Assembly (NCBI RefSeq): GCF_031884435.1
Contig: NZ_CP134778.1
Span: 148,920 to 212,919 of the forward strand
DNA: 64,000 nt
From: Bosea sp. 685
GTDB taxonomy: Bacteria > Pseudomonadota > Alphaproteobacteria > Rhizobiales > Beijerinckiaceae
Reading direction: 5' to 3'
Made by a program: the position numbers and the translations under genes. This document shows, in pieces, positions 35,830 through 44,241 of this stretch (positions are counted from its first letter, which is position 1; each line of letters starts with the position of its first letter). Under the pieces are notes generated by a model. It saw nothing but the letters and a program-made list of their open reading frames with translations. It did no database searches and was not told where the DNA came from.

Positions 35830-36086
35830 ATGCCGGTCACTACCTTGTCCAGCCGCGACCTCAACGCCGATCTCGGGCGTGCGAAGCGCGCAGCCAACGA
35901 CGGCCCCGTCATCATTACCGATCACGGCAAGCCTGCTCATGTCTTGCTGTCATTCTCCGAGTACCAGCGCATCATCGGAAAACAGCAGAGCGTTGTCGAC
36001 GAACTCGGCCTTCCACCCGGCATCGAAGACATCGATGTCGAATTCCCCGCTCGCGCGAAATGCCTGGCCAGATCGACCTCTCCTGA
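35830..36086 (+). CDS. Phd/YefM-type antitoxin, frameshifted near its end
   Basis: The first 70 residues are a Phd/YefM antitoxin (LSSRDLNADLGRAKRAANDG, PVIITDHGKPAHVLLSFSEY), the DNA-binding part that represses the operon. In the running frame the protein continues to 36147. In the next frame it ends SREMPGQIDLS and stops in a TGATG overlap with the toxin start, which is the normal arrangement. One C missing from the run 36045-36048 would explain this. Coordinates are those of the repaired gene. Confidence 0.8.
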
Positions 36087-36502
36087 TGTTCATTCTCGAT
36101 ACGAACGTCATCTCCGAGCTGCGCAAGGTGCGGGCCGGAAAGGCTGATCCCAAAGTCAGCAACTGGGCGCGTCAAACGCCGGGAGCCAGTCTCTTCCTGT
36201 CTACGATCGTGGTCCAGGAACTCGAGATCGGAACGCTGCAGTTAGAGCGGAAGGATCCCGCACAAGGTGCCATCCTGCGCACCTGGTTGGAGGAGCACGT
36301 CCTGCCCACGTTTCACGACCGGATTCTTCCGGTCGACACCAATGTCGCTCGCAAGAGCGCCACGCTACACGTCCCCAACCCTCGACCTTACCGGGACGGC
36401 TTCATCGGCGCCACTGCGCTGGTTTTCGGAATGACATTGGTCACGCGTAACACGGACGATTTCGAAAGAACCGGCGTGCGCCTGCTGAACCCGTGGCTCT
36501 GA
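36086..36502 (+). CDS. vapC: VapC-like PIN-domain toxin
   Basis: This 138-residue PIN-domain protein has the Asp/Glu quartet of the fold: D in FILDTNVISELRK, E in VVQELEIG, and the acidic pair in DGFIGATALVFGMTLVTRNTDDF. PIN toxins cut tRNA or rRNA when freed from the antitoxin. The start overlaps the antitoxin stop codon in TGATG, so the two are translationally coupled. The pair would stabilise the plasmid. Confidence 0.88.
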   Translation: MFILDTNVISELRKVRAGKADPKVSNWARQTPGASLFLSTIVVQELEIGTLQLERKDPAQGAILRTWLEEHVLPTFHDRILPVDTNVARKSATLHVPNPRPYRDGFIGATALVFGMTLVTRNTDDFERTGVRLLNPWL

Positions 36503-36747
36503 CCGCAAGCTTAGCGTCACGGTTACGGTGAAAAAGACCCGGACGGGCTGGGAAGCCACCGTCCGGATCTCACTTTTCATAGCGTAGCCAAACGGTCGGT
36601 GGGCGTTGACGCGCCCGCCAGCCACTTCGGAATATGCGCCTAGCCCCGCGCCTCTTCAAGAAGCGCGGCTGCCTACGCAGCCGATCCATCGATCCTCTGA
36701 AATTGGGAGACCCTATCGGGTTCGAAATCCCAAGGAGGACGAAGACG

Positions 36748-36984
36748 ATGACCACGATCGCTGCGCTCACCAGCCTCCGCAACATCGCCCTCGACCGTGC
36801 CGACGCCTGCGAGACCGTACTCGCGATGAACCTGCACTTCGGCGTGGCACGCGAGATCGGCCGGATCATCAACGAGCTGCGCCACGGCTGCATCGACATA
36901 CCAAGCCGCCGTCGAGCCAGGTCTCGCGGTTTGTCCGACGAGCAAAGACGCGCTGCTCCATCGCACAGTGACCACACTTCCTGA
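36748..36984 (+). CDS. Hypothetical small plasmid protein
   Basis: This 78-residue protein has a predicted helical N-terminal half (LTSLRNIALDRADACETVLAM) and a basic C-terminus. An AAGGAGG site precedes the ATG. Its leader (CGAAATCCCAAGGAGGACG) closely matches that of the next gene. No family is recognised. Confidence 0.55.
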   Translation: MTTIAALTSLRNIALDRADACETVLAMNLHFGVAREIGRIINELRHGCIDIPSRRRARSRGLSDEQRRAAPSHSDHTS

Positions 36985-37083
36985 CACAAGCTCCCAGCGC
37001 GGGAACGCCCGCCGACCATAGAATCGAACATGGAATCTGGACGAAACCAGATTGGCGCGAAATCCCAAGGAAGGACGATCACG

Positions 37084-37443
37084 ATGGCCTTTAGCCACGC
37101 GCTCTCGCTGATGTCGACGCTCGACGGACGCCGCCGCATCGACACCATCCTGCTCACCACTGAGTGCTTTGGTCAGCGGCGGAGCGTGCGCGAGGCCCTG
37201 TCCGCCAAGATCGCCGGTAACACGGAGCTGTTCGACCTCGTCGAAACCGGACCTGGTGTCGAGATCCCGTTTGAGACCATGAGCTCACTCGAAATCAACG
37301 ACAAAGCTGGAATCGCCAACGGCGTCGACGCCGAGTTGAGCGTCCTGCTCGCCCTCAAAGAGGCTAAGAGCGCGGTCGAGAAGAACGCCCGCGACCGGGG
37401 TTCCCCGCCGACAATCTTCATCGAGCTCATCAGCAGCCTCTAA
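37084..37443 (+). CDS. Hypothetical plasmid protein
   Basis: This 119-residue protein is of unknown family, with helical segments FSHALSLMSTLDGRRRIDT and AELSVLLALKEAKSAVEK. The leader (CGAAATCCCAAGGAAGGACG) resembles that of the gene at 36748, so the two may be co-regulated or have arisen by duplication of the control region. A strong terminator follows its stop codon. Confidence 0.6.
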   Translation: MAFSHALSLMSTLDGRRRIDTILLTTECFGQRRSVREALSAKIAGNTELFDLVETGPGVEIPFETMSSLEINDKAGIANGVDAELSVLLALKEAKSAVEKNARDRGSPPTIFIELISSL

Positions 37444-37447
37444 CGAG

Positions 37448-37482
37448 AAAGGGCGGCCAACCCTAAGGTGGCCGCCCTTTTT
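37448..37482 (+). terminator. Rho-independent terminator
   Basis: AAAGGGCGGCCA and TGGCCGCCCTTT form a perfect 12-bp stem, followed by a run of T. It lies between the hypothetical gene ending at 37443 and the convergent AT-hook gene and can serve both. Confidence 0.88.
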
Positions 37483-37504
37483 CGTGCCGAAGGGCACAAA
37501 CCCC

Positions 37505-39049
37505 TTAGAGCTCGATATCCGCGAAATCCAGCTTACTCAGGTTACGCAGATTTTCGATCCGCCCCTGTTCGTCCTTCTCGGCAAAGGCAATCAAATCATC
37601 CGATGTCGGCGGCGTATAGTCATAACGACCTGCCTCCTCAAAAATCCAACCGTCGAGGACATCCTGGTGCAGTTCCCTCGGGAACGCCCAGGCCGGGAAG
37701 CGCTGATGAATGCGACATGTGCGGTCCTTCGCTGGATCATCGCCCGCCCAGGCCAGAAGGTCGAGCCGCGAGAACCCGTCAAACCAAGTCATGGCATCGA
37801 CGATCTTGCGATAAATCGCCTGCTCGGTCCAAGTCAGACGACCGATAAACCGCACCTCGTCATTCATGACGCGCACCTTCGCCGTGGTCAGGTCAATCTC
37901 CCCACGCTCGACCTGATCGGCACGACGTTCCACCGACACCAAACGGCGCTCGATGAACGGCCACACCCAGAACCGCTCGCGCTCCTCTGCAACTGCCTCC
38001 TCGAACTTGCTGCGGCGCTGCCAGCAAAATCCGTGAGCCGAGCCATAGCGCCGGATATAAACGTCGTAGTCGGCTACCGGAAAATCGACACCGTTGAAAT
38101 AATAGGACTTCATCCAGAGCTGAAGATCCTCTTCGGACATCCCGAGCGACGGATCGTTCCGATCGAACGTCGGCTCATGCCGCGACAGACCGAAGCCCTT
38201 GAACAGGGCACGGATCTCCGGCCTCACCCTCTCCGCATCCGCGGCATCGGTGAAATCGTAATCGTGACGCTTCGCGCCATCCTGGCCGCGGACCCAATCA
38301 GGCGCGCATTCATGAAGCTCCCTGCGGTGCGACTGCAGATAGGCGGCCATAATGATTTCACCGTCGATCGTCATCTCGGCGCCGGCAGTGAATTCCCGCA
38401 GCGCGGCCAGACGATAATTGTTGAGACGCTCGGCGGCCGCACGCGGATCAAAGGACGGGGCCTCCGCAACCGCCGGCGCTGACGCGACGATCGCCTCTTC
38501 GGAGACGGTCACGACCAGGTCGACTGCTGCCGCCACATTCTGCTTCGCCGCAATCGTGTCGACCAGCAGCTCCCGCCCCACCGCCGGCGCAGCCTGCGGC
38601 GCGACCGAACGGGCAGGGGAGGCAGTGACGGGGGAGACCTTTGAGCCTTCGCGCACGCCACGCTTCGGAAACTGCTTGCCCATCGCACGAAGTCGACCCG
38701 CGTCCGTTTTCGCCCGCGACGGACGGGCAGGACGCGTGTCGCCTGGACCATATTTGCGAGGCCGCCCACGACCGCGCTTCTCGATGCCCGCGGATCCGAG
38801 AAGACCGTGCTGCGCCGCGACGGCATTCGCGACATCGCGATTATACCGACCGCCGACCAGCGACATCCTGATCAGCCCAACACGCTCGTTCGAGCTCGCC
38901 GTGATGCAGTCGACCTCTGCGATCCTGGCCTCGAACTCAGCCTGAAGACGCGCACGGGCAGCCTGACCGAAAACATCGGCCAAGCGCTGGTACCGCGCCT
39001 CCTGCAGCTGGGGACGCTCGGTGCCCCACCAATACTCATAAACCGCCAT
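37505..39049 (-). CDS. AT-hook-containing hypothetical plasmid protein
   Basis: This 514-residue protein begins MAVYEYWWGTERPQLQEARY and has a predicted helical N-terminal domain, then an AT-hook-like segment EKRGRGRPRKYGPG at about 95, an Ala/Pro-rich linker, and a large C-terminal region with DPSLGMSEEDLQLWMKSYY and DDPAKDRTCRIHQRFPAW. I do not recognise the C-terminal family. I chose the ATG at 39049 because the reading frame upstream runs through AT-rich repeats that look like control DNA. It may bind those repeats; this is inference. Confidence 0.7.
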   Translation of the reverse strand: MAVYEYWWGTERPQLQEARYQRLADVFGQAARARLQAEFEARIAEVDCITASSNERVGLIRMSLVGGRYNRDVANAVAAQHGLLGSAGIEKRGRGRPRKYGPGDTRPARPSRAKTDAGRLRAMGKQFPKRGVREGSKVSPVTASPARSVAPQAAPAVGRELLVDTIAAKQNVAAAVDLVVTVSEEAIVASAPAVAEAPSFDPRAAAERLNNYRLAALREFTAGAEMTIDGEIIMAAYLQSHRRELHECAPDWVRGQDGAKRHDYDFTDAADAERVRPEIRALFKGFGLSRHEPTFDRNDPSLGMSEEDLQLWMKSYYFNGVDFPVADYDVYIRRYGSAHGFCWQRRSKFEEAVAEERERFWVWPFIERRLVSVERRADQVERGEIDLTTAKVRVMNDEVRFIGRLTWTEQAIYRKIVDAMTWFDGFSRLDLLAWAGDDPAKDRTCRIHQRFPAWAFPRELHQDVLDGWIFEEAGRYDYTPPTSDDLIAFAEKDEQGRIENLRNLSKLDFADIEL

Positions 39050-39151
39050 TGCTGATCCTGGAGCTCGCCCGGGCCAAGCCGGGTAGCCGAATTCGATCGT
39101 CATTTTAGCGGACGCCGCCACTGGCCCGCAAGGCGTAGCCGTATTTTTTGC

Positions 39152-39367
39152 GCCTCGAAATTCCGATTTAATTCGCCTCGATTTTAAGACCGCCCGGCCT
39201 AGCATCGGCGTCAAGCGCTTATCCGCATTTTTAATGCCTCGAGTTTTCGAATTCCTTCGCCTCGATTTGGCACGCGGCCGAGATGCGAGCCCGAATTTCA
39301 CCGCCCCATTATTTGCGGATTTAATTCGCCTCAACCGGCCGCACGCCTGTGAATTTATGTACCTCGA
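39152..39367. repeat. Iteron-like repeats, consensus TTTAATTCGCCTCGATTT
   Basis: Six copies of a GCCTCGA core in AT-rich flanks start at 39152, 39175, 39236, 39259, 39328 (GCCTCAA) and 39361 (ACCTCGA). The first four form two pairs with 23-base spacing, the pairs being 84 bases apart. They lie upstream of the AT-hook gene. They could be protein-binding iterons for replication, partition or autoregulation. The rest of the 39050-39751 stretch shows no gene. Confidence 0.65.
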
Positions 39368-39751
39368 AAGTTGCACGGCATTTACGCCGGCGTCGACGAT
39401 TGAACACCAGATCCCCTTTGATGGACCGCGATTTTCACCGCCTTGTTTCTTGCATCGTGAAACAACGCAATATCAGCGCTTTAGGCGAATGTGAGGCGGC
39501 GAAATTCACGATCGACGTCTACCACGGCGCCGGCCTTGTCGGCCGACAGCAATCGCACGAACGAGGCTCCAATATTCCCGCCGTGATCAATTTTAGTTCC
39601 ATAAGATACCTTATGCGAACGCCGAACTCCAAGGCTGCAGCACAGCATCTGGTATGTTGAGCATTGGCCGATACGCTATTGGTTGATTGAGGCTGGCGTC
39701 CCCCACTCCGCGGGACGGTCCCGTGAAACCCCAAAGAAGCGGAGTAAAGAA

Positions 39752-40306
39752 ATGCGATATATTCGAGATCGACTGCATGAGCCCAGCCCGAGGCAAGCGA
39801 AGGTAATTCTTCTGTCAGACAGCATCGTTGTCACTGCAACGGCGGGTGGGGCCGACATGTTTCGAGCAGAGGTCGTGCCAGACCACAAGATTCTGCCTCT
39901 TCATGTCGATTCGGAGTCTTTATACTCTGCGATCGCTGACATGCTCGCCAAACATCAGGCCTCAATCCAGGTGCCTGGACCGAGCTACGCCGAAAAGTAT
40001 GCTTGGCTCAAGAAGCCGGATATCGTGGCCGATGTCGATGTTGTCGAGTACGAGGGTGCCGTCGAACTCAGGTATCCTGTCTACCCTCTACAGGATTCCG
40101 CCACGAGCTTTGCGTTGTACGCAAGGGAAAGCTTCCATAAGGACAGGCACGCCGACGACATGACGGCGATGATCATGAAGATGCTCGAGGCGAGACGCCA
40201 CCTTCTCACGCTCACGGGCGCGCCGAAGCAGAGGGCCTTCGACGGGTCTTCGGATATGCGAGAGAAGATGGATTGGAGCAAGCCGATGGATCCTCGAAAG
40301 CTCTAG
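39752..40306 (+). CDS. Hypothetical protein
   Basis: This 184-residue protein is of unknown family. The start MRYIRDRL follows a GGAG site, and the sequence has short beta-rich stretches (AKVILLSDSIVVTATAGG, VELRYPVYPLQDSATSFALY). No signal peptide or membrane segment is visible. A strong terminator follows its stop codon. It is a single-gene unit. Confidence 0.65.
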   Translation: MRYIRDRLHEPSPRQAKVILLSDSIVVTATAGGADMFRAEVVPDHKILPLHVDSESLYSAIADMLAKHQASIQVPGPSYAEKYAWLKKPDIVADVDVVEYEGAVELRYPVYPLQDSATSFALYARESFHKDRHADDMTAMIMKMLEARRHLLTLTGAPKQRAFDGSSDMREKMDWSKPMDPRKL

Positions 40307-40321
40307 AATCCCAACGAAATC

Positions 40322-40362
40322 GAGCGTAGGCGGCTGAAACCGTCGCCTACGCTCTTCTTTTG
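40322..40362 (+). terminator. Rho-independent terminator
   Basis: GAGCGTAGGCG (40322-40332) and CGCCTACGCTC (40344-40354) form an 11-bp stem followed by TTCTTTTG, just after the stop codon of the gene at 39752. Confidence 0.85.
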
Positions 40363-40700
40363 AGGAATAGCTGAAACCCCGCGGCCGCTATCGACCACGC
40401 CGCTCTCGAGGACGATTCCGCCGGCGGCATCTGCTGGCTGAAGCACTGGCAGCTGCCGCCGGCGTTCCCCGCCAAGGACGAGGCTCCATGGAAGGGCTTA
40501 AAGACCCCACGGAGCCTCCCTCCCCTCAAAGACCAGGCCCTGCCCTGCGCGCCCGGCTGCGCCCCGCCCAGGGCGCCTGAGAAGCCCCCGGCAAGGACGG
40601 CCGAAACCCCCGCAACTGCACAGCCCCTCAGTGGCTGGCCCCACCAATGACAGGCCCGAAAACGGGCCTCATTCCCCAAATAAAAAATAGGCTCAATACC

Positions 40701-40930
40701 TCAGTTTTTGTGGGTGCCTCCGCACCCCCAAAAACTGATAGGCGCCTTCGCGCCGATTGAGGTCTCCGACAGCCCCATGGACCACCCCTTCCACCCTTCC
40801 AAAACCTCATGTTGCGCCTTCGCGCTCCAGCCCAGGCCTACGCCCGGTCACGGTTTGGGTTCGGATGTCGGAGGACGGCCCTACGGCCGCCCTTTGAACG
40901 TGGTCCTGCGCCTTCGCGCTAATGGGGCTT
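40701..40930. repeat. Array of short GC-rich hairpins
   Basis: A 38-base inverted repeat with 17-base arms (40701-40717 and 40722-40738, one mismatch) is followed by at least three short palindromes around CGCCTTCGCG (near 40742, 40815 and 40908) and one around GGCCCTACGGCC (near 40877). Stops occur in every frame and no convincing gene was found between 40363 and 41500. It may be structured RNA or single-stranded DNA. Confidence 0.5.
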
Positions 40931-40950
40931 GGAGACGATTCTGGCCTAGG

Positions 40951-41081
40951 TTTTAAGGCAGCATAATTCGAGGGTCTGACGCCTCTTCCGAGGCTCTGGG
41001 ATCGGCTACTCACTGGCTTCGCCGGGAGCCGCCCGAGACCCTTCTGGCGCCTACGCACCAGCGAATTATCCTGCCTTAAAA
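40951..41081. repeat. 131-base inverted repeat element
   Basis: TTTTAAGGCAGCATAATTCG (40951-40970) and its complement with one mismatch (41062-41081) bracket about 90 bases. Inside, AGGGTCT (40971-40977) pairs with AGACCCT and GGCTC with GAGCC, giving a long branched stem. It resembles a mobile hairpin element, a plasmid single-strand structure or a large terminator; no known class is recognised. Confidence 0.6.
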
Positions 41082-41500
41082 AGTCGCCCTCTTCGGGCTC
41101 CTGAACCGGCCAGTGCGGCGGCCTGCGCCGCCTCATATTGCTGCCGCCAGACGGCGTCAGAAGCTGTCGCTTTTGATGATGGAGGTAGCCGGCAAAGGGC
41201 TGCCCCGCGAATATCGAAGACTGCGTGGAGCGAATAGAGGCGCGGCTCAAACACAGCCGCTCAGACACCGCCTCGGTCTTCGTGAAGCCACAGACGGCCG
41301 GAGCGTGGCGCAAGCGGCGATCCCAACTTCTCGAGTGACAACGCCGGGGCCTGTTGGAGTTTCACTATCACCCCTCCTCGGAAGGATTGGCGTGGGCCTG
41401 CGCTGAATACCCCTTGTTGTAAGGGCGGCGACGCTTCGGCACCACGTCGCAGAGGCGAACCGGCTGCCTAGCTATGGCAGGTCGGGAAAGCCCGGCGCCG

Positions 41501-42322
41501 TCAGTCCAAGCGCACTGAGGTGTCGTCGGCCGCGCCCACTTCGATCACGCGGTCGGGCCGAAAACCCTGGTTCTCTCGAACATCGTTGCGAGGATAGCCC
41601 GCTTGGTTCGCGAACACTCGAGTTCGGCCAACCAAGTAGTCATGCGAACCATGATCATGCCCATGGATCCACAGCTCGGGCTCGGCGGCTTCGATCAACC
41701 AACCGAGATCCGACACGAACGCCGGCGACAGCGAACTACCCTGGTGCCGTGGCTGCACCGAGCCTGGATGCGGCGCATGATGCGTTACGACCACCGTGGG
41801 TCCGCTATGATGTTGCTCGAGTTGCTCCCGCAGATAGTCGCGGTCTTTTCGATGTTCGGCGGCCGCGTGCCACGGCATGAACCGGGCGTAGTGGCCACTG
41901 TCCTCATGATATCGGATCAGTCGGTGGTCGTTCATCTCGTCCCCGGCAGTGATCATCGATGGCTTCGGGGTGCCCAGCAGCCGATAGTCGGTCCAGAGGA
42001 TCGCACCGATAAAGCGGACCCCTTCGATGACAACTGCGCGCCGGTTCAGCATGTGGATCCCAGCGTCGTCAGCGGCGGCCTGCCCCTTGGCAAGCTCGGA
42101 CTTCATTTCGTGCTTGTAGAATTCGTGGTTGCCGGGGACGTAGACAATCGGCTTGCCGCGCAGAGCGTTGGCGGCGCGTTCATGGGCGAGCCATTCGACC
42201 GCGGCGGTGACGGGCTGATGGATGTCACCTGCGAAGACCGCCACATCGAATTCCGGCATAGGGGCAGGAAACTCAAAAATGCCGAATTCGAGATGGAGGT
42301 CCGAGATTACGAGCAGGCGCAT
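41501..42322 (-). CDS. Metallophosphoesterase
   Basis: This 273-residue calcineurin-like phosphoesterase has the five metal motifs: ISDLHLEFG, FAGDIHQP, VPGNHEFY, VTHHAPHPG and WIHGHDHGS. The family hydrolyses phosphomono- or diesters. Its start overlaps the end of the HAD-hydrolase gene by 16 bases, so both are in one transcript. Confidence 0.9.
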   Translation of the reverse strand: MRLLVISDLHLEFGIFEFPAPMPEFDVAVFAGDIHQPVTAAVEWLAHERAANALRGKPIVYVPGNHEFYKHEMKSELAKGQAAADDAGIHMLNRRAVVIEGVRFIGAILWTDYRLLGTPKPSMITAGDEMNDHRLIRYHEDSGHYARFMPWHAAAEHRKDRDYLREQLEQHHSGPTVVVTHHAPHPGSVQPRHQGSSLSPAFVSDLGWLIEAAEPELWIHGHDHGSHDYLVGRTRVFANQAGYPRNDVRENQGFRPDRVIEVGAADDTSVRLD

Positions 42323-42954
42323 TCGATCAACCGATCAAGCAATTGGCGAACCGGCAGCGAGACCTGCTCGCCCGTTCGAGGAAGATGACCTGCCCCGTGT
42401 TCCAGCGCGGCCTGGAAGTTGCGAATGGTCATGGCGCGCATACCCACCGCTTGCGGTCCCAGAACGTCAGCCTCTGGGGTATCGCCAACGAACAGAATCT
42501 GCGCGGCCGAGAGGCCCAGCTGTTCGCAGACCAGATGGAAAATTTCAGGCTGCGGTTTCACTAGCCCGACCTCGAAGGAGAGCACGAGAGCATCTGGAAT
42601 GCCTGGAACGACGGCCAGGAGCGGCTTGGCATATGGGAGGGCGAGGTTCGAACAAATTCCGATCCGCAAGTCTGCACGCCGGAGCGACGCCCAGATCTTC
42701 TCGATGCCAGGGCGGAGTTGGATCGACCGGCATTCCGCGGCGAGATCGCACTCGAGTTCCAGAAGGCGCGCTTCACCAATTTTGATGGCGAGCTTCGTTG
42801 CGATGTCGCGCAGGCCGAGAGGAGATAGCAGGGCATCCGTGGCGAGCCGGCCCTTTGGACCTTCGCTCAACATCGCCCGAAACGGCCGACGCGTGTCGGT
42901 GATCTCGACGAGCGTTCCGAACGCGTCGAAGCAGATGGCCTCTATCGTACTCAT
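42307..42954 (-). CDS. HAD-superfamily hydrolase
   Basis: This 215-residue HAD-IA enzyme has motif I CFDAFGTLVE (nucleophile Asp; the usual DxD acid is replaced, giving D-A-F), motif II ICSNL, motif III K in VKPQPEIF and motif IV VGDTPEADVLG. It probably acts on a small phosphorylated metabolite. It overlaps the preceding gene by four bases and the phosphoesterase gene by 16, making a tightly packed three-gene operon. Confidence 0.87.
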   Translation of the reverse strand: MSTIEAICFDAFGTLVEITDTRRPFRAMLSEGPKGRLATDALLSPLGLRDIATKLAIKIGEARLLELECDLAAECRSIQLRPGIEKIWASLRRADLRIGICSNLALPYAKPLLAVVPGIPDALVLSFEVGLVKPQPEIFHLVCEQLGLSAAQILFVGDTPEADVLGPQAVGMRAMTIRNFQAALEHGAGHLPRTGEQVSLPVRQLLDRLIECACS

Positions 42955-43379
42955 GCTACCGGCTGTTCGCCCCTGTGGAGCGTCCGACTGCGCCCAAGAA
43001 GCCGAGATAGCTCTGCATTCTCCCTCCGAAGGGATGCAATGACAAATTCGAGATGTCGGATATGTGAGGCGCCCGCATCCGAACCCAAAAAATCAAGGCC
43101 GACCCAATGATCCACGAAATGTAGCAAGGTGAGTGAGCCAGCCAGCGTCACGCGAGCGCTGGTGCGATTCGTTCGAACGTTTCCTCTTGTGAACCGTGGA
43201 TACTGCCCCTGCGCGCTGCACCAGCTGTCGAAATCGGCCTGCCAGGCATCGCGACTTCCGATCTCGCCTGTGGCGCCTATTGCGATTTGGAAGCGGGAGC
43301 GCGACGGGCTGACCCGCTCGATTGAGACATCGAGCCCGAGATCAGGGAATCTCGGTGCCTTACGAACGAAGCATTTCAC
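42951..43379 (-). CDS. Hypothetical protein
   Basis: This 142-residue protein is of unknown family. FDSWCSAQGQYPRFTRGNVRTN and LLHFVDHWVGLDFLGSDAGA have no motif I recognise, and a helical end (IASLRRENAELSRLLG) could be a short coiled coil. It is the first gene of the operon with the HAD hydrolase and phosphoesterase. Confidence 0.6.
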   Translation of the reverse strand: MKCFVRKAPRFPDLGLDVSIERVSPSRSRFQIAIGATGEIGSRDAWQADFDSWCSAQGQYPRFTRGNVRTNRTSARVTLAGSLTLLHFVDHWVGLDFLGSDAGASHIRHLEFVIASLRRENAELSRLLGRSRTLHRGEQPVA

Positions 43380-43489
43380 TTTTCACTTCCCGAGCAATGC
43401 CGTCGAGTCGAGGAGGTCTGGCCGCACGACTTGGCAACTGACACCTACCGTGCCGGCACATCTTCTGACCTAATGTGCGGTATAACGCA

Positions 43490-43505
43490 ACGCGCTATAG
43501 CGCGT
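43490..43505. promoter_or_regulatory. Palindromic operator of the XRE gene
   Basis: ACGCGCTATAGCGCGT is a perfect 16-bp palindrome 35 bases before the ATG of the XRE regulator, overlapping its probable promoter (TATAAC at 43481, TATAG in the centre). It is a likely autoregulatory site. Confidence 0.6.
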
Positions 43506-43539
43506 CGCGCTAAAATGCTCATTGTCCCTACATGCCGAC

Positions 43540-43803
43540 ATGGACATTCGGCAGGTCATCGGCGCGAATGCGAGAGCGCTTCGCCTCGCACGAGGCCTCA
43601 CTCAAGCTCAGGTCGCAACGAGGCTGGGCGTAGATCGCGCTCATGTCAGCGCGCTAGAACAAGGTCAGCGGAATCCTACCGCAATAAGCTTGGCGCAAAT
43701 AGCTGCGGCCTTGGAAGCCACCGTGAGCGACTTGGTCGATGAGCAATCTGAACACACCATCGCGACACGCACGACGGTGCCCAGCTCGGATTCCGAGAAG
43801 TGA
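43540..43803 (+). CDS. XRE-family HTH regulator
   Basis: This 87-residue protein (93 if the TTG at 43522 is used) is almost entirely a Cro/CI-type HTH: IGANARALRLARGLTQAQVATRLGVDRAHVSALEQGQRNPT, then LAQIAAALEATVSDLV. It is divergent from the hypothetical-HAD-phosphoesterase operon and probably regulates it and itself through the palindrome between them. Confidence 0.88.
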   Translation: MDIRQVIGANARALRLARGLTQAQVATRLGVDRAHVSALEQGQRNPTAISLAQIAAALEATVSDLVDEQSEHTIATRTTVPSSDSEK

Positions 43804-43958
43804 CGTCGCACTTTTCAATCGGAATTCCTCAGCGCTTCGCACGCACTGGGTCCGCTCAGTAAGTTCGGCGAGAGAGCGCTGCAGTCGACCCAGGCCCTTG
43901 TTCGAGCTAACGCTGCTGGTCGCCGTTACGGCACTTCTAAGCCGTCTTCCTGATCGGC

Positions 43959-44018
43959 GGGCTCCCCCGAAAATCTCTCGGGAGCCCTAGCGAGCCGAAG
44001 CCGACGCGGCTTCGCTAG
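43959..44018. repeat. Two adjacent hairpins before the repABC operon
   Basis: GGGCTCCC (43959-43966) pairs with GGGAGCCC (43980-43987), and CTAGCGAGCCG (43987-43997) pairs with CGGCTTCGCTAG (44007-44018) with one bulge. The first may terminate the XRE transcript. Apart from these, 43804-44241 holds no gene that I can see. Confidence 0.55.
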
Positions 44019-44241
44019 TATCGCCGAAGTGGTTCAACCATCGATTCACGCAGATCTATAATCGATAGAACCTAGAGATTTCGGACACGGCCAGGCCCCG
44101 CAGGAAGGGAGCTTCTTGGTGCAGGCCCCTCCCCTGCCCTTCGAGATTTATGGTTCGCTTGAACCTGCGGCCGATTCTGATCAATCCTCGGCCGGTAACA
44201 TTTCGTTAAGCTTAAATCGCTGGACCAACGCACAGAATCAT

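Noticed and set aside
36713..36735. GGTTCGAAATCCC resembling a tRNA T-arm
   Set aside because: The base at the position that should be the conserved C is T, no acceptor, D or anticodon arms can be folded around it, and the same sequence type serves as a leader before two small genes.
39152..39367. CRISPR array
   Set aside because: Repeats are short, imperfect and irregularly spaced, and no cas gene is present.
40951..41081. Integron attC site
   Set aside because: The inverted-repeat layout is suggestive, but the conserved RYYYAAC and GTTRRRY core sites are missing and no integron integrase was found; the only recombinase lies 10 kb away and is of another kind.
40807..41313. Open frame of 168 codons on the minus strand
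   Set aside because: It crosses the hairpin array and one arm of the large inverted repeat, has no recognisable domain and no ribosome-binding site.
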